Shown here: positions 14,646 through 14,816 of the stretch, in pieces
Layout of the letters: each line of letters starts with the position of its first letter
Position numbering within the stretch: the first letter of the stretch is position 1
DNA from: CAZKYP01 sp964556885
GTDB lineage: Bacteria; Planctomycetota; Phycisphaerae; Sedimentisphaerales; Anaerobacaceae
Direction of reading: 5' to 3'
DNA length: 14,816 bases
Assembly (NCBI GenBank): GCA_964556885.1
Contig: CAZKYP010000073.1
Location: 1 to 14,816 of the forward strand
Translations under genes and position numbers: made by a program
The notes under the pieces: generated by a model
Seen by the model: the letters and a program-made list of their open reading frames with translations, nothing else
What the model was told of the DNA's origin: nothing
Databases searched by the model: none

Positions 14646-14816
14646 TTAATTGACTGTCTCATCTTCAAGCGTATCGAGGCCCATGATGGCATCGTGCATA
14701 AGGACGCGCCTTCCGCCGGGCGTATCGTGGGCGGCATACGTCATTCGCCGCTCCGGGTCGTAGTAGGCATACCAGTCATATTTCGACAGCCATTCGTAAT
14801 CTTCGTCATCAACCTT
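14646..14816 (-). CDS. C-terminal fragment of an HNH-associated-type protein
   Basis: The frame runs open from the right window edge to TAA at 14648-14646, giving 56 residues; the N-terminus lies outside. VDDEDYEWLSKYDWYAYYD followed by YAAHDT, GGRR and MHDAIMG resembles the domain that precedes the HNH or AP2 part of many phage-type and homing endonucleases. Those proteins usually continue with DHINGD; this one stops after LDTLEDETVN, so no nuclease motif follows. It may be a free-standing small protein of this kind, common in Planctomycetota, or a truncated remnant. The assignment rests on pattern memory. Confidence 0.6.
   Translation of the reverse strand, partial: KVDDEDYEWLSKYDWYAYYDPERRMTYAAHDTPGGRRVLMHDAIMGLDTLEDETVN

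Noticed and set aside
1..14816. CRISPR array, tRNA or rRNA genes, or a transposase
   Set aside because: No regularly spaced long direct repeats, no cloverleaf-like segment, no rRNA-like sequence and no transposase motif were seen.

Overview
The window most likely comes from a metagenome-assembled genome of the Planctomycetota, of the Phycisphaerae / Sedimentisphaerales type. This is an inference from the mix of genes: a DUF4954 protein, a divergent PGRP/amidase-like secreted protein, a Tat-lipoprotein sugar-isomerase-like TIM barrel, and a tail fragment of an HNH-associated protein. GC content is moderate and the standard bacterial code fits. A run of exactly 100 Ns at 13421-13520 is a scaffold gap.

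Layout. At the left edge a minus-strand gene of unknown function starts with TTG at 692 and runs off the window. About 1.1 kb of AT-rich DNA follows (693-1775) with no convincing gene. It holds a perfect 18-bp palindrome and a cluster of inverted repeats ending in a terminator-like hairpin, possibly a small RNA. Next is a minus-strand membrane-anchored PGRP/amidase-like protein (1776-2315) whose zinc ligands appear to be lost. A plus-strand pair follows: a DUF4954 protein with a likely left-handed beta-helix, and nagB (glucosamine-6-phosphate deaminase). Convergent to nagB is a minus-strand SurA/PpiC-type peptidyl-prolyl isomerase lipoprotein. Its leader carries three hairpins, the last a textbook terminator placed before its own gene, so it looks like an attenuator.

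The centre is a plus-strand purine block: a hot-dog thioesterase of the YbgC type, purF (amidophosphoribosyltransferase), purM (AIR synthetase, overlapping purF by 8 nt), then a second PurF-like protein. This paralogue keeps the PRPP loop and all four iron-sulfur cysteines but has lost the catalytic N-terminal cysteine (Ser instead) and the glutamine-binding residues. A polytopic membrane protein of unknown function closes the run. Convergent to it on the minus strand are a DUF503 (YlxP-like) protein and, beyond the gap, the Tat-lipoprotein TIM-barrel gene. The right edge holds the C-terminal 56 residues of another minus-strand gene.

How the genes relate. PurF makes phosphoribosylamine and PurM closes the imidazole ring later in the same pathway. 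The PurF paralogue lies 176 nt downstream of purM and is probably co-regulated with it. NagB links amino-sugar catabolism to the DUF4954 protein 57 nt upstream. The spacers carry three unrelated short-word repeat arrays (GGTWATT heptamers, GTTCAT/ATGAAC words, ARTCNGTG octamers). Two spacers share a TTGAC-N8-GTCAA inverted repeat, one of which overlaps the likely purF promoter.
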